A stretch of DNA of 64,000 bases from Lentibacillus siamensis (GTDB lineage: Bacteria; Bacillota; Bacilli; Bacillales; Amphibacillaceae). The position numbers were made by a program, and so were the translations under genes. Shown piece by piece: positions 15,981 to 25,123 of the stretch. The notes beneath the pieces were generated by a model. The model was given only the letters and a program-made list of their open reading frames with translations. It did not search any database and was not told where the DNA came from. Numbering within the stretch: the stretch's first letter is position 1; every line of letters starts with the position of its first letter. The stretch covers positions 372,001-436,000 of the forward strand of contig NZ_BAAADS010000001.1 in assembly GCF_039522605.1 (NCBI RefSeq). Direction: 5' to 3'.

Positions 15981-17471
15981 TCACTCCGATTTTTCCACAA
16001 AAATAGTTGGCGGTAACTCCACACCTTCATCTTTCATGCGCTCATAAAAGCCTGGCCGCACACCAGTAGGCACCAGCTTACCCTGGATTTTCCCGTCTTT
16101 ACCAACACCCGATTGCCGGAATGTGAAAATATCCTGAAGTACAATGATATCACCTTCCAGGCTTTGGACTTCCGTAATATTAGTGATTCGCCGAGTACCA
16201 TCACGCAGCCGTGACTGATGGATAATGACATCGAGCGCACCGGCAATTTGTTCCCGGATCGCTTTAACCGGCAAATCCATCCCCGCCATTAACACCATCG
16301 TTTCCAGTCGGGATACCATATCACGTGGACTGTTCGAGTGACCGGTTGCCAACGAACCATCATGCCCGGTGTTCATCGCCTGGAGCATGTCCAATGCTTC
16401 ACCGCTTCGAACCTCACCAACTACGATTCGGTCAGGACGCATTCTTAACGAGTTCCGAACCAGATCCCTGATGGAAATAGCTCCCTTCCCTTCCATGTTC
16501 GGCGGTCTGGTTTCCAGTGAAACAACATGTTCCTGACCGAGTTGGAGCTCAGCAGCATCCTCAATCGTAACAATGCGGTCAGAATTTGATATGAACGATG
16601 ACAAAACATTTAATGTGGTTGTCTTCCCTGAACCTGTTCCACCACTTATAAATAAATTAAGTTTTGCATCGACACACGCTTGCAAAAATACAGCCATTTC
16701 CTCGGTCAATGTCCCGAAATTAATTAAGTCATGAATTGTAAAAGGTTCCTTGGCAAATTTACGAATCGTGATGGTTGGGCCTACTAACGCAAGCGGCGGA
16801 ATAATTGCATTTACACGTGAACCATCCTGCAAACGTGCATCCACCATCGGGCTGCTTTCATCAATCCGGCGGCCAAGCGGTGCAACAATCTTTTCCAACA
16901 CAGCCATCACATGATCATTATCCCGGAACATGACATCAGTCAGGACAAGCCTTCCATCACGTTCGGCATAAACTTTATTCGGACCGTTCACCATAACCTC
17001 TGTAACACTATCATCTTCCAGTAAGGGGGTAATTGGTCCATACCCGGTAAGGTCATTTCGAATTTCAAATTTTAACCGCTCCAGATCGTGCCCCTTTTTA
17101 AGCCAAGGATTCTCCTCATAAATTTCTTGCATAATTTCACCAAGGTCATCAATGACAGATTCAACATCATCATCTCTGCGCTCTCGCAAAATATGCTTGA
17201 AAACGAGGCTTTTGAATTCCCGTTCCTTTTCTGTATTCTCACTTTGGGTTGACTTCTTTTGATTGGATTTCTTTGACAAAACAGGCTTCAGGTTATAAAC
17301 TTCCTCTGATCTATCAGGAATCTCTGGTCGCGGCTCTGATTTCTCATTTTCTTTTTTATCGGAAGTACTCACTGCAAAAGTAATTTCTTCATGTTTGTCA
17401 TTTTTCGGTTCAGGTTTGACTTCCTGGTACATATCGCTGTTTTTTTCCTTTAGCTTTTCCAGCAGACTCAT
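15981..17471 (-). CDS. tadA: Tad pilus secretion ATPase TadA (CpaF family)
   Basis: A 496-residue hexameric traffic ATPase that powers Flp pilus assembly. Residues 1-85 are a charged, low-complexity extension, then comes the N-terminal domain (DLTGYGPITPLLEDDSVTEV). Walker A is SGGTGSGKTTTLN (about 276-288), then the Asp and His boxes and Walker B RIVVGEVRSGEALDMLQAMN with TGHDGSLATGHSN. GGAGGG precedes the ATG. Its first 62 bases overlap the end of tadZ in another frame. Confidence 0.94.
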   Translation of the reverse strand: MSLLEKLKEKNSDMYQEVKPEPKNDKHEEITFAVSTSDKKENEKSEPRPEIPDRSEEVYNLKPVLSKKSNQKKSTQSENTEKEREFKSLVFKHILRERRDDDVESVIDDLGEIMQEIYEENPWLKKGHDLERLKFEIRNDLTGYGPITPLLEDDSVTEVMVNGPNKVYAERDGRLVLTDVMFRDNDHVMAVLEKIVAPLGRRIDESSPMVDARLQDGSRVNAIIPPLALVGPTITIRKFAKEPFTIHDLINFGTLTEEMAVFLQACVDAKLNLFISGGTGSGKTTTLNVLSSFISNSDRIVTIEDAAELQLGQEHVVSLETRPPNMEGKGAISIRDLVRNSLRMRPDRIVVGEVRSGEALDMLQAMNTGHDGSLATGHSNSPRDMVSRLETMVLMAGMDLPVKAIREQIAGALDVIIHQSRLRDGTRRITNITEVQSLEGDIIVLQDIFTFRQSGVGKDGKIQGKLVPTGVRPGFYERMKDEGVELPPTIFVEKSE

Positions 17472-18288
17472 GTTTCTTCCCTCCAGACTGTTTATCCTTT
17501 TTCAAAGATGAAAACAGCCCCTTTTTTTCCAGCTTTCTATCCTTAGTACCCCGCTCAAGCATAAACAGTTTCTTCGCCATATCCTCAATTCCTTTTGAAA
17601 ATTCCGTATCAGGTTTAGTTCGGATTAGCGGTATACCAACATCCATGGAATATGGAACATTTTTGGAATCATCCAATAAATAGCAGACCGGTTCCAATTT
17701 AGTTAAATTGGCCACTTCAGTTTTTTTAATAACCGATGGCAATGTTGAACGATTCACAACGAGCTGTATCTTTTCTTTTAAGCCCAATGTTTCAAGCGTC
17801 TCTATCATTAACCGAATACTTTTCAATGCTGCCAACCCCGGATTTGTAACAATTAAAATCATATCTGCTTCTTCCATAATCCGGAGCGAGTGGTCGTTAA
17901 ACCCAGCTGGAGCGTCAATTAAAATAACATCCGAACTATTCTGCAATTGCTTAAGGACAGAAGAAACCATATACGGTTGAATCACATCGGCAAACTCAGG
18001 ACGCTTCGGAGCGGCAAGCAGATTAACTCCAGTCATATGGGAAGTTAGGTATTTGGGAACATTACGGTAATCATCATTTTCAACAAGTTCCTTTATGGTC
18101 AGTTCCGGGTCAAGGTTAAAAGCCATGCTTAAATCCCCGAACTGAAAGTCCCCATCCATCACACTTACACGCGTGTAACGCATCGCCAGAAAAATGGCGA
18201 GATTAGCAGTGATTATCGTACGGCCAAGCCCGCCTGTCGGACTGCATACCGCAACTACCTGTCTGTTACTTGTTGTAAATCCGTCCAC
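17410..18288 (-). CDS. tadZ: Tad pilus localisation ATPase-like protein TadZ (CpaE family), atypical P-loop
   Basis: A 292-residue MinD/ParA-like protein that places the Tad machine at its site. The N-terminal loop reads SPTGGLGRTIITANLAIFLA: the P-loop has Arg-Thr where Lys-Thr is normal, as in TadZ/CpaE proteins with reduced ATPase activity. Later motifs are SVMDGDFQFGDLS and ILIDAPAGFNDHSL. The C-terminal 50 residues are lysine-rich. I start at GTG 18288 because AAGGAGGG is properly spaced before it; ATG 18324 is open but its GAGG is only 2 bases away. It overlaps tadA. Confidence 0.85.
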   Translation of the reverse strand: MDGFTTSNRQVVAVCSPTGGLGRTIITANLAIFLAMRYTRVSVMDGDFQFGDLSMAFNLDPELTIKELVENDDYRNVPKYLTSHMTGVNLLAAPKRPEFADVIQPYMVSSVLKQLQNSSDVILIDAPAGFNDHSLRIMEEADMILIVTNPGLAALKSIRLMIETLETLGLKEKIQLVVNRSTLPSVIKKTEVANLTKLEPVCYLLDDSKNVPYSMDVGIPLIRTKPDTEFSKGIEDMAKKLFMLERGTKDRKLEKKGLFSSLKKDKQSGGKKHESAGKAKGKKQRYVPGSQT

Positions 18289-18333
18289 TGCGATCCCTCC
18301 TTCTACGCTGTGTTCTCCCTGCATGGCCTCACA

Positions 18334-19179
18334 TTATTTATTATCGTCATTCTTATTATCATCTGTTTTTTTATTTTCCTTTTTTGCAGATTCTTTAGCC
18401 TGAGAATCCTTTTTATCCTCACTCGTTTTAGAGTGTTCATTTGGTTGATCTGTTTCAGCATTTGCACTTTCTTCATCAGTATCATTTTTTTTTGTTTTTT
18501 CGTCTGATTTTAGCCTGCTGTGAAGGGCTAAGTGGAAAGTGCCAACCTGTGCGGAATTTATCAATTCCAGCGCCTGTTCTGGTGTAACCTCCAAGGTAAC
18601 GGTTATATATTTTTCTTCTCCTTCAGTTTTTCCCTTTTCAATAATCCGTTCACCTACAGCTAGGACACGCAATTTTTTAAATAACAACTCGGTTTTAACC
18701 ATAATTGGTGTAGCATCTGGTTTTTCTACTGTATTTAAATATACATCCACATAATCTTCCGGTACAGTAAGATTGGAAACAGAAGCATCATATTTTACAT
18801 TAATGGATACCCCACGCATCTCTTCGTTTATTTTCCGGGATAAAAATTCCGTCGTTTCACCTTGCTCCCGTATACGATGCTGTAAAAGAACTTCATCCGA
18901 CTTTATAGCTGATGCAGTGTATTTTCCAACAATTTCCTCTCTATTCCTGACAGCATCCGAATGGACATCCGCTTTTACCATATCCTTCACAGTGGTATTC
19001 TCTTCGGTTAGTTTCTCATCCTGTTTTATATCGGTACTGGCAACAACCACTGTTTCCATCTCAGGCTTTTCAGCTTGTGCAGAATCTGCAGAGGAATTCT
19101 GGATAACAACCAGATAAAAAATTCCTGTTGTAATAATTCCAGAAAGAAGTGCCAATAACAGTATCTTTTTAGCTTTCAT
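18334..19179 (-). CDS. cpaB: Flp pilus assembly protein CpaB/RcpC (SAF domain)
   Basis: A 281-residue protein with an N-terminal signal-anchor helix (ILLLALLSGIITTGIFYLVV), an SAF domain (ETVVVASTDIKQDEKLTEEN, then the KSDEVLLQHRI step) and an RcpC-type domain (VPEDYVDVYLN). The last 65 residues are a K/D/N/E-rich tail, probably extending into the cell wall. In Gram-negatives CpaB/RcpC works with the outer-membrane secretin; no secretin gene is present here, as expected. It lies 9 bases after tadG. Confidence 0.88.
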   Translation of the reverse strand: MKAKKILLLALLSGIITTGIFYLVVIQNSSADSAQAEKPEMETVVVASTDIKQDEKLTEENTTVKDMVKADVHSDAVRNREEIVGKYTASAIKSDEVLLQHRIREQGETTEFLSRKINEEMRGVSINVKYDASVSNLTVPEDYVDVYLNTVEKPDATPIMVKTELLFKKLRVLAVGERIIEKGKTEGEEKYITVTLEVTPEQALELINSAQVGTFHLALHSRLKSDEKTKKNDTDEESANAETDQPNEHSKTSEDKKDSQAKESAKKENKKTDDNKNDDNK

Positions 19180-19188
19180 CTAGTTCAC

Positions 19189-20106
19189 CTACTCTGTCAG
19201 ACTGACTGTGTATGCCCCGTTATCGGTTGCGGGAACATCAACCGTACTTCCTCTTCCCGTTCGCTTTATAAAAACACCATTTATTTCATCTTCGTGTCCT
19301 GACATTCTTTCTTTCAGATAAAAATATGCAAATCCCGTTACCTCCACACTGTTCAATTTACCATTGTGTACATCATGCGGTTTGTAGACAACAACCAGAA
19401 TAATTCGTGGACAATTCCGGTCGGTATAATCTCCCTCTGGCGTTGGACATTGATCAATACGATAATCGACCCCTTCACTAGTTGGACCAGCCATATTACC
19501 GCTTTCTGTTTCAATAACATCACCAACTTCCAACTGCTCATCAAAACCGTACTTTAACGTTTGTTCATAATTTTTTGCACCCGGTCCATCCAATGCAAGC
19601 ACTCCAAAATTCCCATGGTCCACATCTCCTGAATCCACCTTCAGCGTATATGTTTCCCCGTAATTAAGTTCGACCGATTCATCGATACCAAGCGGGACCG
19701 CTCCTACAGCTGCACCCATTGGATTAATCGCTGCTTTCGCATTTGCCGATACTGGTACATTTTCAATACCAAATAACGATGCAAAATAAAGTGGAACATT
19801 TTTTGTCAACACAACATTCAACTGACTACCTATAGTAATTTCAAGATTTTGGAGGCTTCCTTCTTCCCCATGTTCAGCAAGAATTCTGTTTACGACGGTT
19901 TCCACATCCGCTTCACTATTTACAATTTCCTGCGCACCGGATAACGCGGCAGCATTTGCAGTCTTTTGCAAATAACTTTTCTTCACAAACAGATTTCCGC
20001 CGTCAATTACAAGTCCCGTCATCAGCAATAACGCCCCCATACCGGCAGCAACCAGAACCAGGACGTTTCCATTTTCTCTGTTCAACTTTTTAAACAATGC
20101 ACGCAT
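19189..20106 (-). CDS. tadG: TadG-like pilus-associated protein
   Basis: A 305-residue protein with a prepilin-like start: NRENGNVLVLVAAGMGALLL followed by MTGLVIDGGNLFVKKSYLQK, then KTANAAALSGAQE, all typical of Tad-domain (TadG N-terminal) pseudopilins. The remainder is a polar extracellular domain with a possible disulfide (C219 to C228 region, DQCPTPEGDYTDRNCPR). I start at ATG 20106, 8 bases from GAGG; GTG 20109 is the alternative. It lies 10 bases after tadE. Confidence 0.85.
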   Translation of the reverse strand: MRALFKKLNRENGNVLVLVAAGMGALLLMTGLVIDGGNLFVKKSYLQKTANAAALSGAQEIVNSEADVETVVNRILAEHGEEGSLQNLEITIGSQLNVVLTKNVPLYFASLFGIENVPVSANAKAAINPMGAAVGAVPLGIDESVELNYGETYTLKVDSGDVDHGNFGVLALDGPGAKNYEQTLKYGFDEQLEVGDVIETESGNMAGPTSEGVDYRIDQCPTPEGDYTDRNCPRIILVVVYKPHDVHNGKLNSVEVTGFAYFYLKERMSGHEDEINGVFIKRTGRGSTVDVPATDNGAYTVSLTE

Positions 20107-20116
20107 CACTTACACC

Positions 20117-20503
20117 TCATTCGACCCGTATCGTGGAACTGGATTCAATGGAAAATGACATGGACAAATCTCCAAGCACCTGAAAAACCTGAACCGGATA
20201 GGATAATGTAACGGTAACGTAATCTCCCGAGTCTCTGTTTGCTTCATCAGGACTAATCGATGCAACACTTACTTCATCTGCATCAACGAGCGAATAATGA
20301 TTAGTATCGTGGGCATAAGCAGTAATATCGCCATCACCAGCACCTAGTCCGGCTTTTCTCACCGTCTCCTGCGATACCATTTCCAATTCGAGATAGGAAA
20401 TCATTACCCTGCCAAAATCAAAAATCCCTACAAGGAGCAGCAAAAGTATAGGAATAACAAGCGCAAACTCAACCAGGGATTGACCGTCTTCTTTTTTAAT
20501 CAC
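20117..20503 (-). CDS. tadE: TadE-like pseudopilin
   Basis: A 128-residue minor pilin with the TadE signature KKEDGQSLVEFALVIPILLL followed by LLVGIFDFGRVMISYLE and a beta-rich extracellular part. The Gly-Gln before SLVEF is the expected prepilin cleavage area, with Glu at +5. I start at GTG 20503, which has AGGGTGG eight bases upstream and overlaps the tadV stop (ATGTGA), so translation is coupled; the frame is open to an ATG at 20533. Confidence 0.88.
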   Translation of the reverse strand: MIKKEDGQSLVEFALVIPILLLLLVGIFDFGRVMISYLELEMVSQETVRKAGLGAGDGDITAYAHDTNHYSLVDADEVSVASISPDEANRDSGDYVTVTLSYPVQVFQVLGDLSMSFSIESSSTIRVE

Positions 20504-21006
20504 ATTAAATTCCACCCTTGCATCACCAGGCATAAAAATGCTCCCCCGGCAATCGCAACTCCATATGGATAAGTAGCTGTCAATGATCCACGGGAAACCC
20601 CGCCTTGAAGCCTAACCCCTTGTTTCAGGCTGCTTATGTAATACAACATCGATTTCAGTACGCCTCGTCGGAACAATATTACGCCAATTGCGAACACAGC
20701 ACCAATCAAGGCCATGTAAATAAACGATTCAAACACAAAATTTCCACCTTTCATGGCACCGATTAATGCGAGCAGTTTTACATCTCCCGCTCCCATGCCG
20801 CCCAGCATGTATGGAATTAATAACAATCCAAATCCAATCAAAAAACCAATGAAAGAATAGCCCAGTTCTGTCCAACCGCCTGTTATGAATTGATAGATAA
20901 AATTGAACAATAAAGCGGGATATATAATGTTGTTGTAGATTTTTCGATTTTTGATATCGGTAATGACACAAATTAATAGAATAACAATTAAAAGAATATC
21001 TATCAT
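20500..21006 (-). CDS. tadV: Prepilin peptidase TadV/CpaA (A24 family)
   Basis: A 168-residue membrane aspartic protease that cleaves Flp and TadE/TadG leaders. The two catalytic aspartates are in VITDIKNRKIYN and in GMGAGDVKLLALIG (GxGD motif). It has about five helices and lacks the methyltransferase domain of large PilD enzymes. I start at ATG 21006, with AAAGGA 8 bases upstream; the frame extends to 21048 without support. A GGACCC/GGGTCT hairpin lies between flp and tadV (21043-21069), maybe a processing or partial termination site that keeps flp mRNA abundant. Confidence 0.9.
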   Translation of the reverse strand: MIDILLIVILLICVITDIKNRKIYNNIIYPALLFNFIYQFITGGWTELGYSFIGFLIGFGLLLIPYMLGGMGAGDVKLLALIGAMKGGNFVFESFIYMALIGAVFAIGVILFRRGVLKSMLYYISSLKQGVRLQGGVSRGSLTATYPYGVAIAGGAFLCLVMQGWNLM

Positions 21007-21095
21007 TTGTTCCATCCTTTCATTCGTTGTTTGATTACATATGGACAAGAGACCCTAAAAAAGGGTCCTTTGTCCTTCTGTATTACTAAATACCA

Positions 21096-21284
21096 TTATG
21101 TTGTTGCACCACCATCTCCACCTTGTAGTTTGGTAACAATATCTTTAAAAGTTCCAACAAGTTCATCACCAACTAGAACTAAAGCACCAACTACTACTAC
21201 TGCCACTAATCCAATAATCAACCCATACTCAACCATACCTTGTCCTTCTTCTTCCTTAAACAAACCTACAAAACGATCTAACAT
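21096..21284 (-). CDS. flp: Flp-type major pilin
   Basis: A 62-residue prepilin: a short acidic leader (FVGLFKEEEGQG), a cleavage site after Gly, Glu at +4 or +5 in MVEYGLIIGLVAVVVVGALV, and a small polar end. This is the hallmark of the Flp/Fap family that polymerises into Tad pili. AAGGAGAGG lies 5 bases before the ATG. It is the first structural gene of the tad operon; all following genes are on the same strand with short gaps or overlaps. Confidence 0.93.
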   Translation of the reverse strand: MLDRFVGLFKEEEGQGMVEYGLIIGLVAVVVVGALVLVGDELVGTFKDIVTKLQGGDGGATT

Positions 21285-21311
21285 TAAGATCCTCTCCTTC
21301 TTATAATATAT

Positions 21312-21677
21312 TTAACTACCATACTCCCAACCTTCATCAACAAAGTCCAAAGTGTCACCTATATGCACAGCCAAATCACATATGCCACCTGTTGGAAACT
21401 CGATTACCGAGTACCCGCCGGCAAACCGCTTTCCAATTTTCCCCGGAGCCAGTTCTTTTTCCACACCAACAATCTCGTTTTCCTTATTTAGGTATAAAAT
21501 ATCAATGCTGAACTTCATGAAAAACGTATGAATGGATGGACAAGGTGCGATATGCAGTGCAGATCCCTCAGGCATGTTTTCTTTCAGCATCAACCCCCTG
21601 AATCGCCGCCAAAATGAATACGCTGTTTGAACATTCGTTGCGATAACGTCACCTGTATTCTTGTTGACCAGCTTCAC
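21312..21677 (-). CDS. DUF192 family protein
   Basis: A 121-residue protein of the DUF192 fold: FWRRFRGLMLKENMPEGSAL, then IHTFFMKFSIDILYLNKENE and the end PTGGICDLAVHIGDTLDF. No signal peptide is visible with the chosen GTG start (21677), which has GGAGTG upstream; the frame extends to an ATG at 21773 without a clear ribosome site. DUF192 genes are often found beside tad loci. It lies 27 bases upstream of flp and may be in the same unit. Its biochemical role is unknown. Confidence 0.8.
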   Translation of the reverse strand: MKLVNKNTGDVIATNVQTAYSFWRRFRGLMLKENMPEGSALHIAPCPSIHTFFMKFSIDILYLNKENEIVGVEKELAPGKIGKRFAGGYSVIEFPTGGICDLAVHIGDTLDFVDEGWEYGS

Positions 21678-21837
21678 AATGACCACTCCATCTGCAGACT
21701 TAACACAGTATTTTTGATGCTTAGGACTTTCTTGATGTGTCTTATTATGCAGATATTTGTAAAATAATGACATCCACTGTCATTCCTATATTCATCCCTA
21801 TTAACAAAACAGGAATAGCTTCCCTGAGACTTTAATC

Positions 21838-21875
21838 CCAAAAAAATACCCGTCGCCAATCGGCTGCGGGTATTT
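21838..21875 (-). terminator. Terminator of the LuxR-type regulator gene
   Basis: AATACCCG paired with CGGGTATT, followed on the minus strand by seven T, directly after the stop at 21884. It separates the regulator from the DUF192-flp-tad unit. Confidence 0.9.
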
Positions 21876-21883
21876 AGTCCTTA

Positions 21884-23989
21884 TTAATGTTTACTCTGTG
21901 AGTACTTCATCCGATATATTTTAGAAATAGCGTGCGCCCGGTCGGAAACACCAAGCTTTTGAAACACCTTTGTTACGTGATTTTTAACCGTGTGACCACT
22001 TATATACAGCTTTTCAGCAATTTCACGATTACTGAACCCCTCCATCATAAGTTTAAGAACGTCCGATTCTCTTGGTGAAAGCTTCAAATCTTCCATTCCC
22101 GCTGTTTCAGTAACTTCTTCAGGGTCAATTTCCTCTTCAACTATCGTACTATCGTCAATAAAACGGAGAAATTGATCAAGTAGTTCATCCGGATCTTCAG
22201 GGAGATATTCGACATTGTCAACATTACCATTATCAATATAAGATAGAATAAGTGCGATAATCCGGCTTTCCTGACATGCCGCTTTCCAACTTCTCTCGCC
22301 AGCTTGTAATTCCCTGCATTCCATCATTTTGGCACCAACACTGCTCTCCGGCAGCATTTCCTGAATAAATGAATAGTCATACGAGGCAAGCATACATCCG
22401 TGTTCAATAACACGTTTGCTCAACAGGTTCATCCCAATTCTTTCTGTAAACATGGCGGCGACCCGAACCGCTTCTTCAGCTTTATGAAACCGTTCCTTAT
22501 CAAATTGTTCTATTGACCGGAACAATGTATGAATTTGCCGTTGTTCCGCACGATATTCATCCTGACTTGCCAGAAAAAGTGTAATACCGCCAATAATAGA
22601 CAATGTCTGTAAAAAATTCATCTCTTTACTTAATTGTAATTCTGTCGTTATGTCGGTGCCAATACACAGTACTCCCATTAACTCTTCCTTATAGTATAAT
22701 GGGCATTCAATTACCGGCTGCTCCCAGGAAGTTTCATCATCATGCATTTTGAGCGATACATTCAATCTGTCCGTATCACCCTCGTACCGCTTTAAAATAT
22801 TTCTCGCAAACGATTTTATATCAGGGTGTCTGCCTCTTGATATCAGCTTTATTTTTCCGCTTTCAGGATCTTTCAAAATAATACTTGAGAACGTTCCCTC
22901 CAAAATACTGAGGCCGATATCAACAAATATATATAATGTACTTTTCAAATCCGGAGCCTGGACCATCATCCTGCAAATTTCACCCAGTGATGACAGACGT
23001 TGCAGCTGTTTTATATTTTCCTGCTTTAGCGCGCTTGTCACGATACTTCGTTCCAGAACTGCCGCCAACATGTGGCCAATTTCCAGTTCTTGTGCAGAAA
23101 TCTGATTTTCTTCCAACTTTCCACCAAACAATACTGCCCGTGTACCATCATGCTTCGTTATTGGATATCCGAAAAGAGCATTTGGAAACAGATTATGTTC
23201 ATGAAAGATTCCTGCCCTCGGATCACTCGTTATTTTTTCCCACTTGGAATATTTGCTGCTTAGCGGAATGCGTCCCAAGAAGCCTTCACCAAGTGAGAAG
23301 GTGGATTCAAGCAACACTTCAGGAGAACAACCGGCGAAATGTGTAATCACATATTCGTCCTTATTATGTGTTTCCGCAAAACCCAGAAAATCGAATATAT
23401 TACTGTCGGCGACAAAATTCCATAAAAGTTCATCTATATCAAGGCTGTCTTTTCCAGACACCCGCTGCAATAAATCGCTTTGTATCTGGTATGCGGGTGA
23501 ATTGTTTTCTTCCTGTTCGTACAGCGAAGACAGGTGAACCAGTTTTTTGATCCAATTCATCCATAAACGTTTTCTGCCCTTTGTCAGAACAGGTGCACTA
23601 TCAAGAATGCGCTTCCAATCATATGTACCAGGAATGGTTGCTTCAAGGTGTTTTCGCAGCCAACCTCTTGATTCATCCCGGATAATCAGCCCAGCCCATA
23701 AATAGTGTTTATCATTCGTTAAACTGTCCACGGGCGCAATCAGCGTATGAATGCCCGGAATTATTTCATATAAAATTGGTTCCGCAACTGTATCCAGTTC
23801 ATGCAGTGCCTCTTTCATCAGCTCCGCCATACTGCTTCTGTTCTGATTAAAAAGGATATTGCACAGTTCATTCTCTCCTTTCACTGAATGAACCGGCACC
23901 GCATTCTGATCCGTTACGATTGCAGTCAGTTCAAACCGTTCGGCATATAATTCAATTGCTTTTTCCATTAGATCACTGTTGCTTATCAT
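21884..23989 (-). CDS. Large GAF-domain regulator with C-terminal LuxR helix-turn-helix
   Basis: A 701-residue transcription regulator. The C-terminal 60 residues are a clear LuxR HTH (LSPRESDVLKLMMEGFSNRE, then IAEKLYISGHTVKNHVTKVF). Two GAF-like sensor regions lie at about 190-330 (GEGFLGRIPLSSKYSKWE) and 345-475 (VIECPLYYKEELMGVLCIGT). The N-terminal 170 residues look like a further ligand-binding domain. There is no phospho-acceptor domain, so a small ligand or redox signal is likely. AAGGGGAG precedes the ATG. Its place just upstream of the tad operon, on the same strand but behind its own terminator, makes it the best candidate regulator of the pilus. Confidence 0.82.
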   Translation of the reverse strand: MISNSDLMEKAIELYAERFELTAIVTDQNAVPVHSVKGENELCNILFNQNRSSMAELMKEALHELDTVAEPILYEIIPGIHTLIAPVDSLTNDKHYLWAGLIIRDESRGWLRKHLEATIPGTYDWKRILDSAPVLTKGRKRLWMNWIKKLVHLSSLYEQEENNSPAYQIQSDLLQRVSGKDSLDIDELLWNFVADSNIFDFLGFAETHNKDEYVITHFAGCSPEVLLESTFSLGEGFLGRIPLSSKYSKWEKITSDPRAGIFHEHNLFPNALFGYPITKHDGTRAVLFGGKLEENQISAQELEIGHMLAAVLERSIVTSALKQENIKQLQRLSSLGEICRMMVQAPDLKSTLYIFVDIGLSILEGTFSSIILKDPESGKIKLISRGRHPDIKSFARNILKRYEGDTDRLNVSLKMHDDETSWEQPVIECPLYYKEELMGVLCIGTDITTELQLSKEMNFLQTLSIIGGITLFLASQDEYRAEQRQIHTLFRSIEQFDKERFHKAEEAVRVAAMFTERIGMNLLSKRVIEHGCMLASYDYSFIQEMLPESSVGAKMMECRELQAGERSWKAACQESRIIALILSYIDNGNVDNVEYLPEDPDELLDQFLRFIDDSTIVEEEIDPEEVTETAGMEDLKLSPRESDVLKLMMEGFSNREIAEKLYISGHTVKNHVTKVFQKLGVSDRAHAISKIYRMKYSQSKH

Positions 23990-24137
23990 TTACTCTCCCC
24001 TTCTTTTAAAATACAAAAAGGAAAACAGTACTACTTTCGTGTAACTCCTTATCCCCCATTGTTCTTATATATTAACTATAGTATAAAATTACCAAATTTA
24101 AAAGAAGCATGTCATCTATTGTCGAATAAACAGTAAT

Positions 24138-24360
24138 TTAAATTTCCTGCCATCCCCGCAGCCTGCTAAATTGTTCCTCTGTTTCAATGCCGGAAATTAT
24201 AACATTCCACCCCTGGTCTCTCGCCTCATTCACTAGATACGGAATGAGAATTTTTTGATTCCCCCATTTATTTACGAGATGCATATCCATCTTAATGAAT
24301 GTTATAGGCAGTTCCGAAATCTCATCAAAAGCGAAATAACCCTTACCGATATTTTTCAGC
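24138..24360 (-). pseudogene. C-terminal remnant of an EAL-domain protein
   Basis: In the minus strand a frame ending at TAA 24138 reads GKGYFAFDEISELPITFIKM, then DMHLVNKWGNQKILIPYLVN and EARDQGWNVIISGIETEEQF. This follows the end of EAL domains (GxSS..L..LP.d.lKiD, then A..LG..viaeGvET.EQ). There is no start codon and no EAL motif itself; upstream the frame runs into the truncated AbiC-like gene. It is therefore the tail of a cyclic-di-GMP phosphodiesterase-like gene whose front is lost. Confidence 0.65.
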
Positions 24361-24958
24361 CATACATATTCGTCTGTTTCACGGTGAGTACATCACGGTG
24401 TTCATAAATCCAGTTGAACAGTTGAAATAGATTTTTATAGTACAAATGGAAGTTATTATTATGTTTATCATCGAGTTTTTCCATTGAGTGTTTAATCCGC
24501 TCTTCTCCCTCGTCATCGTCTTTGATATAATAATGAATTAAATCCATGTATGCCTTCTCAAAAAATGTTCTGCCTGTATAATTGTTCTTTTCATCGGTGA
24601 TGGTATACTCAAGTCCGTTCATCATATTGTTATGTAACCCGAACAATTGAAAAAAGGTCTCTTCAATCTGCATCCGCTGTGAATCTTTCTTTTGCAGTTC
24701 AAGCTGTTCCTGCTGGCTGCGAAATGCTTTATAGGCAAAAACGGCCATGAAGACGGTCAGAATCGGTGTTGTAATCCCATTGAAAAAATCACCCAATGTT
24801 CCAAAATTTCCGCCAAAATTGAATCCTTGAATACCTCCCTTATACAGCATCACCCCAATGAAAATAGCTATACCAACCGGGGTTAAAAACAGTAAAGCTG
24901 ATATAAGGAAGTCCGGCTTCCATCTCTTTCGTATAGTTGGCTGTTCCTGTTTTTCCAT
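24356..24958 (-). CDS. AbiC-like putative phage abortive infection protein, C-terminally truncated
   Basis: A 200-residue protein with two N-terminal helices (FLISALLFLTPVGIAIFIGV and ITTPILTVFMAVFAYKAF), then QEQLELQKKDSQRMQIEETF followed by FQLFGLHNNMMNGLEY. This is the pattern of the putative AbiC family: two helices, a coiled segment and FF.L...HN. Full members are nearer 300 residues; here the protein stops right after FQLFNWIYEH, where the family continues. AAGGGTGA precedes ATG 24958. It is probably inactive through a deletion that fused it to the EAL remnant. Confidence 0.6.
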   Translation of the reverse strand: MEKQEQPTIRKRWKPDFLISALLFLTPVGIAIFIGVMLYKGGIQGFNFGGNFGTLGDFFNGITTPILTVFMAVFAYKAFRSQQEQLELQKKDSQRMQIEETFFQLFGLHNNMMNGLEYTITDEKNNYTGRTFFEKAYMDLIHYYIKDDDEGEERIKHSMEKLDDKHNNNFHLYYKNLFQLFNWIYEHRDVLTVKQTNMYG

Positions 24959-25123
24959 GACTTCACCCTTTCGAACAATGATGTTGCCCATGACTAACTT
25001 TACCAATTTTCAGAAATGAAGTCTAATCTTTGGCAATTGGAAATACTGTATACAATGACAGACCCATCACGCTATGCTACACTTAAATCCATAAAAATCT
25101 TATTTCCCCAGGTGGTGCCATAC

